A stretch of 64,000 nucleotides of DNA, from positions 10,383,691 through 10,447,690 of the forward strand of contig NC_064540.1 of NCBI RefSeq assembly GCF_023856365.1, read 5' to 3'. The notes below the pieces were generated by a model. The model was not told the origin of the DNA, did no database searches, and saw only the letters and a list, made by a program, of their open reading frames with translations. The position numbers and the translations under genes were made by a program. Positions 36,513-49,713 of the stretch are shown here, piece by piece. Source of the stretch: Brienomyrus brachyistius. Lineage: Eukaryota > Chordata > Actinopteri > Osteoglossiformes > Mormyridae. How positions within the stretch are numbered: the stretch's first letter is position 1; each line of letters begins with the position of its first letter.

Positions 36513-37105
36513 CTCAACGGTACTTATAAAATACTATCAACCATAATTTTACATACTTGCGAAGATGTAACCATCATTGTTTAAAGCATGACATTATTAT
36601 ATAATGCACTGGCACACACACACCACCAAAAGGTATGTAGGTAGGCCACTGTATATCTTGACCTCTGCATCCTGGGCACGTGGTTCCTGCAATGAGTAAG
36701 ACAGTGGGAGTGATGTAGGATGTAGGATGCGAGTAGCGGTGCCATTTTGTGGCACCGTGAGAAATGAACCTGCCCCTGTACACTTCGGAACAAGGAGACA
36801 TTACAAGACATTCTGACATTAATTGCTATCCTGACTGTTTTTCCAGCATTGAACCAGGAATGATATTAACTTAAGATAGTCCGCAGAAAATTATTTATGT
36901 GCTGTTACGAGAGTCTTAGTGTGGGTGCAACTAAAAGTAAAGATTTTTAGTAAAAATTCATCAAAATATTGTGTTAGTTCTGCTCTTCTTGTGCATTACT
37001 GAAAGTGCTCATTTCACAAACACTTTATTTTAAAAACACTGCCTGTACTGCTTTACTTAGTTCTGTATGATAGACTAGTAGCTATTCAAACCATCCCATA
37101 TTATA

Positions 37106-37146
37106 TATCCATCCATCCATTTTCCAAACCGCTTATCCTACTGGGT
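37106..37146 (-). repeat. 41-bp SINE-tail micro-insertion
   Basis: Tail of family A only, ending at CTACTGGGT. Short flanking similarity CATATTA on both sides; the duplication is less clear than for the other micro-insertions. Confidence 0.65.
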
Positions 37147-39050
37147 ATCATATTAGATATGTACAATGCAATATATGAGTCCATCGAGATTTTTGCAGAA
37201 ATTGCCACTTCTTTTTAAGCCATAGATATAGTCACTACCTTTAGGGAAGTTGTACCAGCTGCCAAGACAACTGTGCAGGTGGAACTAACCAAAACAGGAA
37301 GTGTTTGTCTTCCCTCTAATTTGTTAACACTGAAGCTAAATTTTTTTCATGGTCTTATTTGGGATTCTGGATACTCTATCAGCCTAACCTTTTTTTTGCA
37401 AGTGTGTTCAGTTATTAAGGTATTGAATATGGTTTCAAATTATGGATTTCTACCACTGGCCAAGATTTTATGTAATTACATCATGTATTACAGAAACAGC
37501 AGTTAAATTAAATATAACTGCTGTTAAATTAGTGCAGCTATATTTATCAGTTTTGTATCTAAGCCCTGCATTTTCCAGCACTTGTCTGTTATACTGTGAA
37601 TGGCCAAAGGCTTGCCGTCGTTTTCTGGTTTCAGCAGACATAGGGGAATCTTAAACATGGAATCTATTTGTGTCTTATCTGTTATTTGTATGACAAGTCA
37701 ATGTGGAAAAAGTCACAACTTGCATGCAATCAAAATAACGTATTATATAGCAAATATGGGTAACTATGTGCAACATTCTGTCATTTTATTCAGAGGGGCC
37801 GAATTATACCAGCAGAAATAAATGTTATCAGGCAATAGATTTATTGTTAAATATGCTATAATTCCTACTATATGGGCTGACTGTACGTAAGCACTATATA
37901 TGGTACTTGATTTGGCATGCCTTAAGACTTATCCATCCATCCAACCATCCATCCATCCAACATCCATGTTCTGTACCTCCTTATCCTATTTATGTGTTCA
38001 TTAAATAACAAAGGACTAAAGAAATGCTACATAATGTTTCTGAAAGAAACATTCTTTCAATAACACCCATATTAATCCCCGCAATCAAGACCTATATCAT
38101 TAAAATTTAAATGTAATTTAAACTCCATTATTGGGTTGTTGCCCAACTCTCTTTCAGGAGTTTTAAGGAGTTGTAAAGACCCTGTGAAAGTATTGTTTTT
38201 AAAGCAAGTGGCTCTTCTAAAAGGGGAAAACATTTGGCTATGAAATTATTCGTTTTAAATAGTAATACCACTACTTAAACTCAATGTAATGCTGAAGGTC
38301 ATTAAGCCTCTTTAGGATATCCTGTTTTTGCAGGAAAGTGACACAGAGAGGAAAGACATAGCAAGAAGTAAAAATAAATGAAGGTATCTTTAGGAATATT
38401 GAGGATGTGAAGCCAAGAGAGAACATTTCTAGAAGTATATCTGAGACAGACGTTTGTCTGAAGGTGTCTCCTTAGTTCTGGTTTCTCTAGAAGCAACTTG
38501 GAACACACTGAATACTGAGAAGTTTAAAACAAGTTAACCTTCTAAAAAACTAATATTGAATGCTTATAATCTTTTATCACAGAGCACCTATAACAATGAT
38601 ATAATGTCAGGGTATTGCTACAGGGGGGATTTACCAGATTGCTTTTCAGTTCAACAGCATAAGAATATATTTAGCGACGCTGCAGTTTCCAGATCATTGC
38701 AGACTATTTCAACCAGTAGCAAATGCACATACTTAATCTATGATCTTCAAATGGGGAAATGAAATTAATCGTATTAAGGAAGTCAGAAAGAAGTCAAAGT
38801 CCTTTGAATAAGTGATGAGTCATTATCCAATCTAGGTTTGCAGGATGGCCCAAATAGAAAGGTTTTAGCTTTAAAATTCAAGGAGGGTGACTGAGATATA
38901 GGACTGAATGGCGTCTGGTGTTCATGGGTACTTATTTTATGTGATGTTTTTGGCCTGCAAATTTTCCTCTGCTTTTTCAGACAGACTTTGGCTCCATTTG
39001 ATGGACAATGAATAGATGAGTGATGATTTAGACAATGAAAATCCAATGTG

Positions 39051-39408
39051 CGTGGCATGGTGGTGCAGTGGTTAGCACTGTTGCCTCACACCTCTGAGAC
39101 CCGGGTTCGAGTCTCTGCCTGGGTCACATGTGTGGTGAGTTTGCATGTTCTCCCCATGTCATCGTGGGGTTTCCTCCGGGTACTCAGGTTTCCCCCCACA
39201 GTCCAAAAACATGCTGAGGCTGAGGCTAATTGGAGTTGCTAAATTGCCCATAGGTGTGCATGTGAGAGTGAATGGTGTGTGAATGTGCCCTGCGATGGGT
39301 TGGCCCCCCATCCTGGGTTGTTTCATGCCTCATGCCCATTGCTTCCGGGATAGGCTCCGGACCCCCCGCGGCCCAGTAGGATAAGTGGTTTGGAAAATGA
39401 ATGAATGA
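39051..39408 (+). repeat. SINE family A (full length)
   Basis: Complete copy with flanks AATCCAATGTG and AATCCTATGTG, 11 bp with one mismatch. Confidence 0.85.
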
Positions 39409-39504
39409 AATCCTATGTGGTTCTCCTGGATCTGGCATTCCCCCCACCATCCCCTGTGCCTCCTTGGATACTGTCCAGATTCACCACAACTCTGTACCAA
39501 AAAG

Positions 39505-39777
39505 CTCATCCATCCATTTTCTGTAACCACTTGTCCTATTCAGGGTCTTGGGGGCCAATCCCAGAGGTTACGGGTGCAAGGCAGGGTATAACCCAGAAGG
39601 GGGTGCCAACCCTTCGCAGGACACACTCATGCACCATGCACTTATGTTGTTAGACTGGGGGGGGGGGACCCCACAACAACACAGGGAGAGCATGCAAACT
39701 CCACACATGTGGAGCCATAACAGAGACTCAAACGCTGGAGGTGTGAGGCAGCTAACCTCTGCACCACCTGCGTCAGA
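39505..39777 (-). repeat. old SINE family A copy
   Basis: Reverse diverged copy: CATCCATTTTCTGTAACCAC, then GCAAGGCAGGGTATAACCC, then GCATGCAAACTCCACACATG. Confidence 0.7.
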
Positions 39778-40268
39778 AACACATTTCAGCAGAGGGAGAG
39801 AAGCAGGATAGACTCAGATTGAATGAATTGTAGCAGACTTAATAACTATCATCTAAAAGGCTTCATCATTAATCTTTTACTGCCATTTTAGGCTAGTGAT
39901 GCACACTTAAGGAAATTTCTGGCTAATGCCGATAGCCGATTATTTAAAAAATTGACACCAATACTAATATTGATACCAATTGTTTGGGAGGTCCAACTTA
40001 AATTTTAAAGTTTAAAGGGACACTCCACCCAAATAAACGTTAAAAAAATTAAAATTACATTCCAAAAATATGCAAAGGCCTTTATTGTTGATAAGAAAAC
40101 ACCAAGTCTGCCAAACAAAAACAATCACAGAAGACTATGTTTTGTAACTTTGTACTAGCATATTTATAACAGAGAAGGGATGATCACTAAATGTGACAAA
40201 CTCGGTAATTTTCAGAGGAAAATCGCCACTGAATTTTCTTTTGCTGTTAAACGGTTGCATTACTGGGA

Positions 40269-40345
40269 TCCATCCATCCATCCATTTATCCATCCATCCA
40301 TTTCTCATACCCGCTTTGTCCTATGCAAAGTCGCGGGGGTCCAGA
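40269..40345 (-). repeat. SINE tail fragment
   Basis: Expanded (CCAT)n with ACCCGCTTTGTCCTATGCAA and GTCGCGGGGGTCC; a 3' fragment of a related subfamily. Confidence 0.65.
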
Positions 40346-40781
40346 GCATTGAAAGCAAATTACCCTATTGACCACATGATGGCGCCATCTTGCAGCATAC
40401 ATTTTCAGCAACTCAACTGACAAAGGATTTTTTATCAAGAACAAGAAACAAAGATTTCTATAGGTATTTACATAGTTCCTCAAAATGAATAATATAGTGT
40501 AATTGAAAAACTCAAGTGGTTCCAATTAGCTTGAGGCTTCTTCTGCAAATGATTCTGTACAAATTGCCAAAAATATGTACTGAATAACGACAAATTTGCC
40601 TATGTTCTTATTAGCAATATATTATACTTTGATAAACAGTCGTAAAGCACATTTCAATAAATACATTTTATGCATTTGCTCCTTAGAACTGCTCCTACAT
40701 TTCCTTTCTGTCTTTACTGTATGCCTTTTTAATGCTCTCGGTTTTTGGTTTCGCACCAAAAAAAAGAAGTTCATGAAGAGT

Positions 40782-40795
40782 CCACTAGGTGGCAG
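40782..40795 (+). promoter_or_regulatory. CTCF-like motif
   Basis: CCACTAGGTGGCAG fits the CTCF core consensus CCASYAGRKGGCA at every position. It is intergenic between nfatc2 and cyp24a1. Binding is not shown. Confidence 0.4.
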
Positions 40796-42786
40796 TACTA
40801 AGATTACACATTTAGTTGAGAAGACGTCACCACATGACATGCCACCTCGTGAAGCTTGCCTGCAACTGCGCAACTGTGGCCTTGCGTGGGCTAAATAGAC
40901 TGTCTTGCTTCTGCACATAGACCTTAACATTCTGTTCTCTGCTAAGATGCTTGGTGGGAGTGCAATGTGCTAACTGCTCATTTCAGGGGGTCAATAATAA
41001 ACACTTGAACTGACCTTTCACTATGAACTGGACGACCCTGCTCAGCACACGTGTAACATGCTTCCTGTCAGTGGGGATTATTAATCTTTATCCCCTGATA
41101 GAAGCATGGACTGTTACAGTATTGAGTATTAGAAATGATTACCACTTTTTATCAGTATAAAGTGAATGTTTAATAACAACAATAATAATAATAAAAATAA
41201 GAATAATAATCCCCTCTGAAATGATTGACAGTTCTGTTTTTCTTTTTCTTTTTCATACAGCATGTTTTATATATCTGTCTTCAAATTACTGCTGTGGAAT
41301 AAATGTAGAGAGTTCATGGTTTTCGATTTAATAAGCAGGTTGGGATAACAAGTTTGTGGATACAAAGTCTAGAGAGGCGTTCCATAGTTCATGACATGAG
41401 ACCTTCAGGAGGTGCTACACAGAGAAATCGATCAGGATGAAAGATATTCTGTACACAAAAAGGGAAGAAATCGTCCTTGGTAGCTTGATTGCAGGGGAGT
41501 TATCAGTCGTGGCATCAACATGTCATATTGACTAGGATGCCATTCAATGAGTGGCCCCACTGCAAAGGCCATTGGTGTGTGAGTGCAGACATCAGTGGAG
41601 CGTTGTGGGGGATAATTAGGGCGAGTGGCTTAATATTCACTGTCTGAGATCAGCATCAGTGGCAATTCACCTATTTTTAAAGCCATTTGAGACTAATGCC
41701 CAGCGAATTGTCGTGCATTGATATGCCAAAATACGGCATGCTAAATTGTCTTAACAATGCATATTATTTTATGTTTAAATGTGAAAAACAGCAGACATAG
41801 ATTTATTGTTGTTAATTTCATGAACCTTTTCTGAAAGATGATCATTTTATACCATTACTCAATTCTTAAACATGAGATCTACATTGAGGCCCATGAAGGT
41901 GAGTACAATAAGATCAGTCACGGAAATAAGGCTTGTCTGAATCATAAAAAAATGGGAGATAGCAGCCTATCTAAGTAAGTTCAAACTAGTTGGGTCACAT
42001 CATTCAGGCTTTAGAACTGTTGATCACACTGAAGCACCAGATTTTAGGGCTGTTAATTGCACTCGACTATCTTCTGACAACAGCTCTTATCTCTGCTCCT
42101 TGACCCAAGTGAGGCCTTCGGTTACACAGGCCTGTTAAACTATCCATCAGGTTTCACCAACCTTTTTTAAACAGATCCAAATGCTACTGCCTTAAGTAGT
42201 ACTGAGTTTAATTAGCTTATTCTTAATTTCAATAAAACGAAACACTATTTTATTAAAAACAAACATTTGAAGTATAGTGTTCCAAGAGAGTCTAAAATCG
42301 GCACTCACTTTTGAGACTCACTGTAATCTGTAAAGAATGATTCGCTTGATTTTCACATGATTCACTGACAGTTGCTTTATTAGCCACTTATCCATCGCTA
42401 CAATATATTCATTTTATAATCATTTTGTGACCAAAATGGTGATAAATGTCAACATTTTAAACAAACAAGAAAAAATCCCAAAAAAGCTAAGAAATATCTG
42501 TTTGGTGCCTTTTTCACTCAGAGATTATTATGTAACATTGGTTTCTTGATGTTACACTAATATTACACTATATTAAATGCTAGCACATTTATGTACGTAT
42601 TTTTAAAAGTCATCCCAATAGCTAATAGATGACAGATGACACAACAGCAGACCATCAAGGGGCAGCAACCTTGGAAGGGCTCATAAGCCCCTGATGAACT
42701 CAGGCTATTGGTTAATATTGTTATTATTGCACAAATCCAACATCTTGGCTTCACGTGCTTCCCAGAGAATTTTCGTTCTTCTGCTC

Positions 42787-42799
42787 CCCCTAGTGGCAG
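42787..42799 (+). promoter_or_regulatory. CTCF-like motif
   Basis: CCCCTAGTGGCAG, one base off the core consensus and in the same orientation as the motif 2 kb to the left. Confidence 0.3.
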
Positions 42800-43628
42800 C
42801 ACTGACGACATGCAAATGTTGGAAAACACTTTTCCGCAGCCCTGCCACCTATGCCCCCAAGCTGCACCTGATTGCTGGTGTATCGGAAGGTTAATGTTAC
42901 CAAAGAGCAATTTAAACCTGAGGCCACTCACAGAGGTATTAAATGTCTGTGAGGCTGCAAGGGATCTGGGTGTTTGATTTCCATCCCTGGGCACGGAGGT
43001 CAAACGGTACGATTTCCGTTTTTTTTTTTGTTTTTTTGCTTGGGGCTCCTCTCCTTGCAGAGGTAGCTGGAGTTCATTCTGGAGAACATGTCTACCTTCC
43101 TGAACTCTGCTTTAGGAAGCCAATAACCTGGCTTCCTAAAAAACGAACAGGGGGCCTCAGTCTCCATTGTTACCCAAAACTGGGAAGTCAAGTAATAAGT
43201 GAAGCAATGGTAAAATAGCACAAGAACTTTCAGATTTACTGGCAGGCTGGCATTGTCGAACACTTGCCAGGTCAGCACGACCACGAAACACGGAGCAGCC
43301 AACAAACACAACATTTGACAAAACATCGTAAAACAGCCGACATCCAGAAGAACCTTCTCTGAGATGTACAGTGTGTGTTGGGCTTCCAGGATACAGCATT
43401 TTACTGAAAGTTGTTAAAGAGCTTCTGCTCAAACATGTGTTTATGACAGACTGAGAACATGTGAGTCAGATTTCAATCTGCCTCACTAAGACCTTGAATC
43501 CCTGTTATGTAAGGGGATTTACATGGTACAGCTGCTGTAAACTCCAACATAGCTGTTTGTTTGCTTTATCATACTACGTATAATCAAAGATATGAAAGGA
43601 AGACAAAATATGTATAGCCATTTAATCA

Positions 43629-43710
43629 TTTTAATAATGATAACAATAACAATAGCAACAACAACAACAATAATAATAATAATAACAACAACAATAATAT
43701 TATTATTATT
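43629..43710. repeat. (AAC)n/(AAT)n microsatellite
   Basis: Interrupted trinucleotide run. Confidence 0.85.
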
Positions 43711-46349
43711 CTGTACTTAATCTACCGAATCTTATAAATATTCAAGAACCAAAACACTAACCCTGGACCGTAAATACAAAAATTTCTCCAAAACATTATG
43801 GAGCCAATATCTGACTGCTGTTTTATGAGTCTGTTTTGCCATGACGTCATTAACAAGTTCTCCGTGAGTGTGTGCCCTCTCACCCCCCTCCTCTGTCCTT
43901 CTCACGCTGCCCCTCCCTATGTTCTGGCACGTTCCGCAAAGACAATTGAGGTGTTGGCAGCGTATTGGACAGATCCGGTTGTGCTGACACACCCTGGAAG
44001 TTATGACAGTAGCACCATGCGCATAATGCCCATAAATAAGGATGAACTTTTGAAGGATGCACTTTCTGTTAGGTACACACTGCTCTATGTGCTGCCAACA
44101 AGCGCAAAGAAAGGTGGCAGGAACATTTATTACATGTGACAAGATACACCATGTGCCTGCTATGTACGTCACTGGGAAACACTGGAAACAAGGCCACAGA
44201 ATTTATAATGACTGTCTCTGCACTAAAACACTATTTGGTATAATAAAAAATTCAAATTGCTATAATTAATTAGCATAATTAATTATTTTCCCTATAGTAT
44301 TCTTGTCCTGAGCACCTGGCAACTTGCACAGGTGAATGACTAGGGGAGTTAGCCAGAGATTATCCTAGGATTGCATTTTAACATAAAACGCACAAGATTT
44401 AGTAAGTTATGACATATTCAACAATCAATCTTTCACCGAAAAGCCAAAACCTTCCTAATTTAGACAAATAGGAACAGCTACATTAAACCTACATTAAACA
44501 TTAAGCCTTAAAACGTTAATATATACATTGGCTTCATGTCTAACCCTATTGCACACAATTCTTACTATGGCGATTGACAACCATGCCTAATTTCAGACAC
44601 AATAAGCTGTTTTGGAATTAATTCAATAATTAATTGAACAGTGGCAGGGTAATGATAATTAAAAACCCGGACAAATTTGTTCTTTGACCTTTAACTACAC
44701 ATTTGTAACTGTGTTTATTGCATTTGTTTATGCTATAAAAATACTCAGACTCTTTGTAGGTTTAGTTGTATATCAGATTTTTTTCCCTACAGAAATATTC
44801 CATACTCACTCATTTATTTTTGACAACATCTGCACATGCTCCATCTCACATAGTGACTACATAATTAGTAGCACACAGTCGAGCAGCACATCGTATTTAC
44901 GAATTTCTTGAACTAGGCTTCTGCTTTAAGAGCGTGGTCTGCTCTGAATCATGTAGCACATGCCTTTCTGATGTAACATTGCATATGGTCATTCTGCTCA
45001 GGGCTGAACTGAGGCCTGCGAACAGTTTCCAACCACACCGAGACAAGCCTGTGGCATAGTAAGGGGGAAAACATTAAAAATACTACATGTTACTTTTGAT
45101 ATACTCAGGGCAGCAGTCTTTCTATTAATTCTTTCAATCATTCTTTAAATATATAATGTGTTTCAATATGCGTATATACAGTACTGTGCAAAGGTCATTA
45201 GGCTAACAAAGAAGATGTTTAAATCATGTTGGTCTGTATATCTGTCAAAGTGTGTTAGCTCAACTTATCTCCTGAGGGAAAGCTTTGTTCCTCTAGCCAT
45301 CAAAGAAGATATCAATAACTGCTTGGAGAACAGAGGCCATTTTCTATAGCGTTTCCATTGATTTGTGTATATTCTTATATTTTACATTATGTTTTTGTCT
45401 GAGCAAATGTTTATTAATTACCCAGATAAATAGCTTAAATATCTTAAATATCTTCTTTGACACAAACATGTCAAGACGTTTGCCGATTGAGGGTTGGGCC
45501 GCAGCACTGGGTCTGTCTCTCGACATTATTGCGGTCGCAGAGGGTAATGTACACATTCGTCTGCAATGACGTGTTTGTCCGAAAGCCCCTGCTGAACTTA
45601 TTAACCCCAGGGCATTAGTCACTCTATACATATCTATATGTTTGTGAAGGTATTTGTACTTTTAATATATTTCGATCGATTTGCTATGCAACTCTATAAA
45701 AAAATCTGACTGCATTTATTTTGACATAAAATCTAAATATGGAAACAAGTTTGAAATAATGAATAAAACGACTCGCAAGACATTTTGGATCTGATACAAA
45801 GGTATATCCCTATAGTTAACACAGCAACATTTCTATAAAGCATGAGTTATATACTTATACTATAAAGATTTTAGTCAAGTATTCTTACTCCTAGAATGTA
45901 GAAGTCTCACATTAGTACGAACTAGAACATCCTGGTAGCCGCTTTGAGGTTGAAAGTCCTGGGGTTAATAAGGTTTTGTCAACAACCCTTTAAGGAAACT
46001 TGCTAACCATGACCCTTGGTCATGTGAGCACAAACAGCAGCTGCATTTTAGAGAAGCATGCCTTGGATAGGTGGGAACCACCTGATGGGCTCCAGCTACG
46101 CAGATCACGCACCACATTCACTGGTGACTCCATATCCAAGGCTACCTCTTACACAGTAAGCAACTTCTCTTTGAGTACATAATAATATTAGCAGATGCAC
46201 AGTGGTACTTTGTTGAGAACTGTATTAAAATAGGGAAGGAACTGTATTCATTTTATAATATTTAATATTTTTTTACAATGGGAATAAAGGTATTTTTCTG
46301 CCAAAACCATCTTTTTAGCTTCAATTCTGGGAGGCCACTGAAGCCTTAT

Positions 46350-46351
<2 letters not shown>

Positions 46352-46400
<49 letters not shown>
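46352..46400. repeat. (AT)n microsatellite
   Basis: About 24 AT units directly at the tail of the neighbouring SINE. Confidence 0.9.
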
Positions 46401-46403
<3 letters not shown>

Positions 46404-46637
46404 ATCCATGCATCCATTTTCCAAACTGCTTATCCTGCTGGGTCGCAGGGGTCCGGAGCCTATCCCGGAAGCAATGGGCACGAGGCAGGGAACAACTCAG
46501 GAGGCCAGCCCATCGCAGGGCACATTCACACACCATTCACTCACACATGCACACCTACGGGCAATTTAGCAACTCCAATTAGCCTCAGCATGTTACCCAG
46601 AGGAAACCCCACGACGACATGGGGAGAACATGCAAAA
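46401..46637 (-). repeat. SINE family A, 5'-truncated
   Basis: Reverse copy lacking the tRNA-like head; it stops after ATGGGGAGAACATGCAAA. Small internal deletion after AGCATGTT. Confidence 0.8.
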
Positions 46638-47170
46638 AGTAAAAGTAGTAAAGATGCCCCAGTGTTCTTGGTTGATCATTTGAATACAGACAGTGTTAGC
46701 AAGTTATGATCATAGGGGAAGTCTGGGAGAGAATGGAGGTTCCAGTCGGCACCACTAGGGTGATAAGGAAGATAATTCAACTGACAGTGGCCAAAGAAGT
46801 GGCTCAGCTACCATTTGCTCTCATGAGGAACCTCTGTCTCGTCCTTGTCTCAGGATCCTCACACTCCAGGAGGTCACTCTTTATATGCAAATTCACTCAC
46901 AACACCTACACACAGCACCTTGTTGGAGGGCATTTTGGGGTGTAAACGGGGTATAGAATTGTCCTTAATTTGTAATTGAGCTGCCTTTCAATACCTGCTG
47001 TATGTCTATACTGTATCACATTATATTTTTACTGTTCAATAAACCACCGTTTTGCTGAAATTGTGGAGACTCTGCAAGTGGATTCCTTGCAATTACATTA
47101 ATCATATCATTGTACTTTGAATAGCAAACACATTCATTGAGTATAGATAAACTTTTACTCTGTAATTTTC

Positions 47171-47481
47171 TGTCACACCCTTCCCATCTGACCCCTCTGT
47201 CTCCTTCCCGGCATGGTCTTACTGAGCCATGTTATTGATTGTTTGTCTCTTGTCCCTGGACTTGTGTTTCTCATTCCTGCTGCCTCACATTTGCTCCCTT
47301 ATTAACCTTGTATAAAAGTACTTCCCAGTCCTGTGTTCCCCAGTCCTGTCATTGAAGTTGTATTCCCATGTTGCCAGAGTTTAGCCTCTGATTTTGTTTT
47401 TTCCCGGTTGTTCGAGTCCAATAAACCCAATTGCTTTTGTCCATGCCGGCTCCTGCTTTACTCACCTCCGCCATATTGTCA
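47171..47481 (+). mobile_element. possible solo LTR
   Basis: It starts TGTCACACCC and contains TTGTATAAAAG (TATA) and CCAATAAACCC (poly(A) signal), with CTCACCTCCGCC near the 3' end: the U3-R-U5 order of an LTR. No target duplication was seen, so the boundaries are uncertain. Confidence 0.4.
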
Positions 47482-47555
47482 AAAAACACATCAATTTTGT
47501 TTCAGAGATTATTCATTTGATTATCAGTAATTAATGTGTGAAAAAAATGCATTAG

Positions 47556-47598
47556 CCCGCGACCCAGTAGGATAAGCGGTTTGAAAATGTATGGATGG
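47556..47598 (+). repeat. 43-bp SINE-tail micro-insertion with 13-bp target duplication
   Basis: CCCGCGACCCAGTAGGATAA to the ATGG tail only. Flanked by perfect AAAAATGCATTAG at 47543-47555 and 47599-47611. Confidence 0.88.
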
Positions 47599-47977
47599 AA
47601 AAATGCATTAGAAACAATGTGGCAGCACATTATAAATGAGTCCTCTGTTATTTGTTTAATAGGTTTGGTAGAGTGACACATTACAAACAACTAGGGAAGC
47701 AATAGGAAAGAATCCCATCATTAGGAAGACAGTGTATGAAGAAGCCAGCTGAAGACTGAGTATCACATTGAACAAAATGGAGCTTGAACATTTATCAGAT
47801 GACATATTATGACGTCCTCCTAAATTGTGCTGATTTCCAATCCACCCCCCTGAAAAACATTGCTGACGGGTCAAGTTTATTCTCAGGGCATCTACCACCC
47901 TGTGATGTTGCTAGTTTAAAACACAGGGGTGTTGTTTTTCAATTGGGATATACATCCGTACATATATGGGTCCGTAC

Positions 47978-48020
47978 ATCCATCTGACACCATGGTCCAG
48001 TTCTGATGCTCACATGCCCC
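47978..48020 (-). repeat. short Tc1 fragment
   Basis: ACACCATGGTCCAGTTCTGA and TGCTCACATGCCC correspond, from memory of fish Tc1 elements, to the internal transposase part missing from the copy at 57838-59290. Confidence 0.4.
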
Positions 48021-48118
48021 TAGTTAATTAATCAAAATATTATTTGTATCATATTGTTATTTATTGTATCCTATTGTTATTACTTATTTTTTTGCAACAA
48101 CCTCCAAAATATTTCTAT

Positions 48119-49204
48119 TGTCATGGCCGGGCTGAATGGAGGACACAGGAGCAGGAATCAGGGCCAACAAAGGAGGTTTATTTACATGAACTGAACAGAA
48201 CTGGAAACTAAACGGGATCACAGGGGATCAAAAGGGAGGCTAGGGCAAGGGCTACAGGAACACAACGCTAATAACGGAACTGAGAAGCACTTAAATACTG
48301 TAGTAACCAGGGAACAGACTGAAGGCAGTTAGGTGTGATTAACAGGAGGGCAGGAATGCCAGGTAGGAGACAGGAGGGTTAGGCAGGGTAGGACATATGA
48401 CAGTACCCCCCCCCCCCCCATCATGTGCTGGGGAGGGCACTAAGGGGCCATACAAAGGGATGGACAGACAGCGATAAGACAGTGGGACAGGGGCAGCCTG
48501 AGTCCTGGATGGGGGCAGGGACCCAGAGGGTCTCACTCAAAGTCCTTCAGTAAGGTGTCCTCTGGGTCTGCTCTCTCAGGGCTGGTATATGGCAAGTGGA
48601 GAGTTGCCCTCGGGGCTGGTGGAGGCCAGAGGGGGAGGAAGTGGGTGCAGGAACCCAGGACCAGTCGGGCGCAGGTGAGGAGGCTGGGACACTTCGAGGT
48701 GAGCAGGATGAGGTCGAGACAACTTGAGGTATGCAGGGCAAAGTCAGGACACCTTGAGGTGAACAGGACAAGCTGAATGATTGAGGTGAAACCGGGAGGC
48801 CTGGAGATGGGCAGGATGGAACCAGGAGGCCCTCTCTGGGACATCAGGCAGTAAGCGGATCTAGCTGGGACGCCTGGAGGCGGATGAAGCCAGGCCAGGC
48901 GCTAGCAGCGCAACCAATGCCTCTCCTGGGGCCAGGTGCAATGGAGGCCTCTCCTGGGGCTGGGAGCTCAGAGTGTTAGCTGAAGAGCCTCCCTGGGGCC
49001 AAGGATGGGTCTGGGGACACAGCTGGGACTGAGACAAGCTCTACGGGTTTGGTGGGGTTTGGATGGGTGCAGGGGCAGTGACAAGTGGCTCTCCTGGACT
49101 GGGAGCCTAGAGTGCGGATGAGGAAATCCATTCTGGGTCATGAATGGCAGCTTGTTAGAGGGACAGGGAGGAGACAGGAGGGTCAGGCTGGGCAGGACAT
49201 GACA
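48119..49204. mobile_element. LTR-like non-autonomous retroelement
   Basis: A 284-bp block 48119-48402 starts TGTCATGGCC and ends ATATGACA. About 800 bp of GC-rich sequence follows, without a long frame, and then 49170-49204 repeats the block's 3' end (GAGACAGGAGGGTCAGGC to CATGACA). A C-run follows the first block. Flanks share TCTA. It looks like one LTR, a non-coding body and a remnant of the second LTR. Confidence 0.45.
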
Positions 49205-49405
49205 TCTAGAATATATTACACAATTATTAAAGACTGTAAAATGAAGTCTTGAAGGATTACTTTCTCTATTATTTAATAAAGAATACAGAATAAATATTTA
49301 CATCCAAAATTGTAAATTACAAGATCATGTATTTGACATACTTTCAGATTTTGTAAAGTAGCTTGGAAGATACTATTATTCACCGCAAATACGAAAAAAA
49401 GCACT

Positions 49406-49426
49406 GTGTGTGTGTGTGTGTGTGTC
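49406..49426. repeat. (GT)n microsatellite
   Basis: Ten GT units about 450 bp before the cyp24a1 start codon. Confidence 0.9.
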
Positions 49427-49713
49427 AATCTGACGTTATGTCACGTCGTACTTTTTTAATGAAAAGCATTATACAAATATTTGCCTGGCCTTTTGCATTG
49501 TAATAGTTACATTTACACAGAGATAATTCCAGATAATTCAGTAAACAGAGCCGGGAAGGTTCATATGAAGATCGTCACTTTGGCTTAGTGTTTATTTATA
49601 AAGTCAGTGGCAAGGGCATTTCCTCGCTCTATCTAGGGACATGCGATACTCATAACATAGATCCAAAAAATGAAAGGTGGGCTCGTCGGCCACACCATGC
49701 AATACTTGCCTCT

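Larger units (their letters stand above)
40930..46350. other. intergenic, no gene seen
   Basis: Unique sequence with microsatellites. It includes a CRE palindrome TGACGTCA within a GC-richer patch at 43810-44140 and a CAGTACTGTGCAAAGG transposon-end-like motif at 45180. Confidence 0.4.

Noticed and set aside
43732..44172. Opposed 146- and 113-codon frames
   Set aside because: No recognisable domain, splice sites or codon pattern; both strands are open by composition.
45363..45631. Frames around SRRLPIEGWAAALGLSLD
   Set aside because: A small GC-richer patch in AT-rich DNA; no domain or splice structure supports a gene.
46278..46709. 143-codon frame with a Tyr-Ile repeat
   Set aside because: The repeat is the (AT)n microsatellite and the rest is reverse SINE A.
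48533..48844. 103-codon Ser/Pro/Leu-rich minus-strand frame
   Set aside because: Arises from direct sub-repeats in the body of an LTR-like element.
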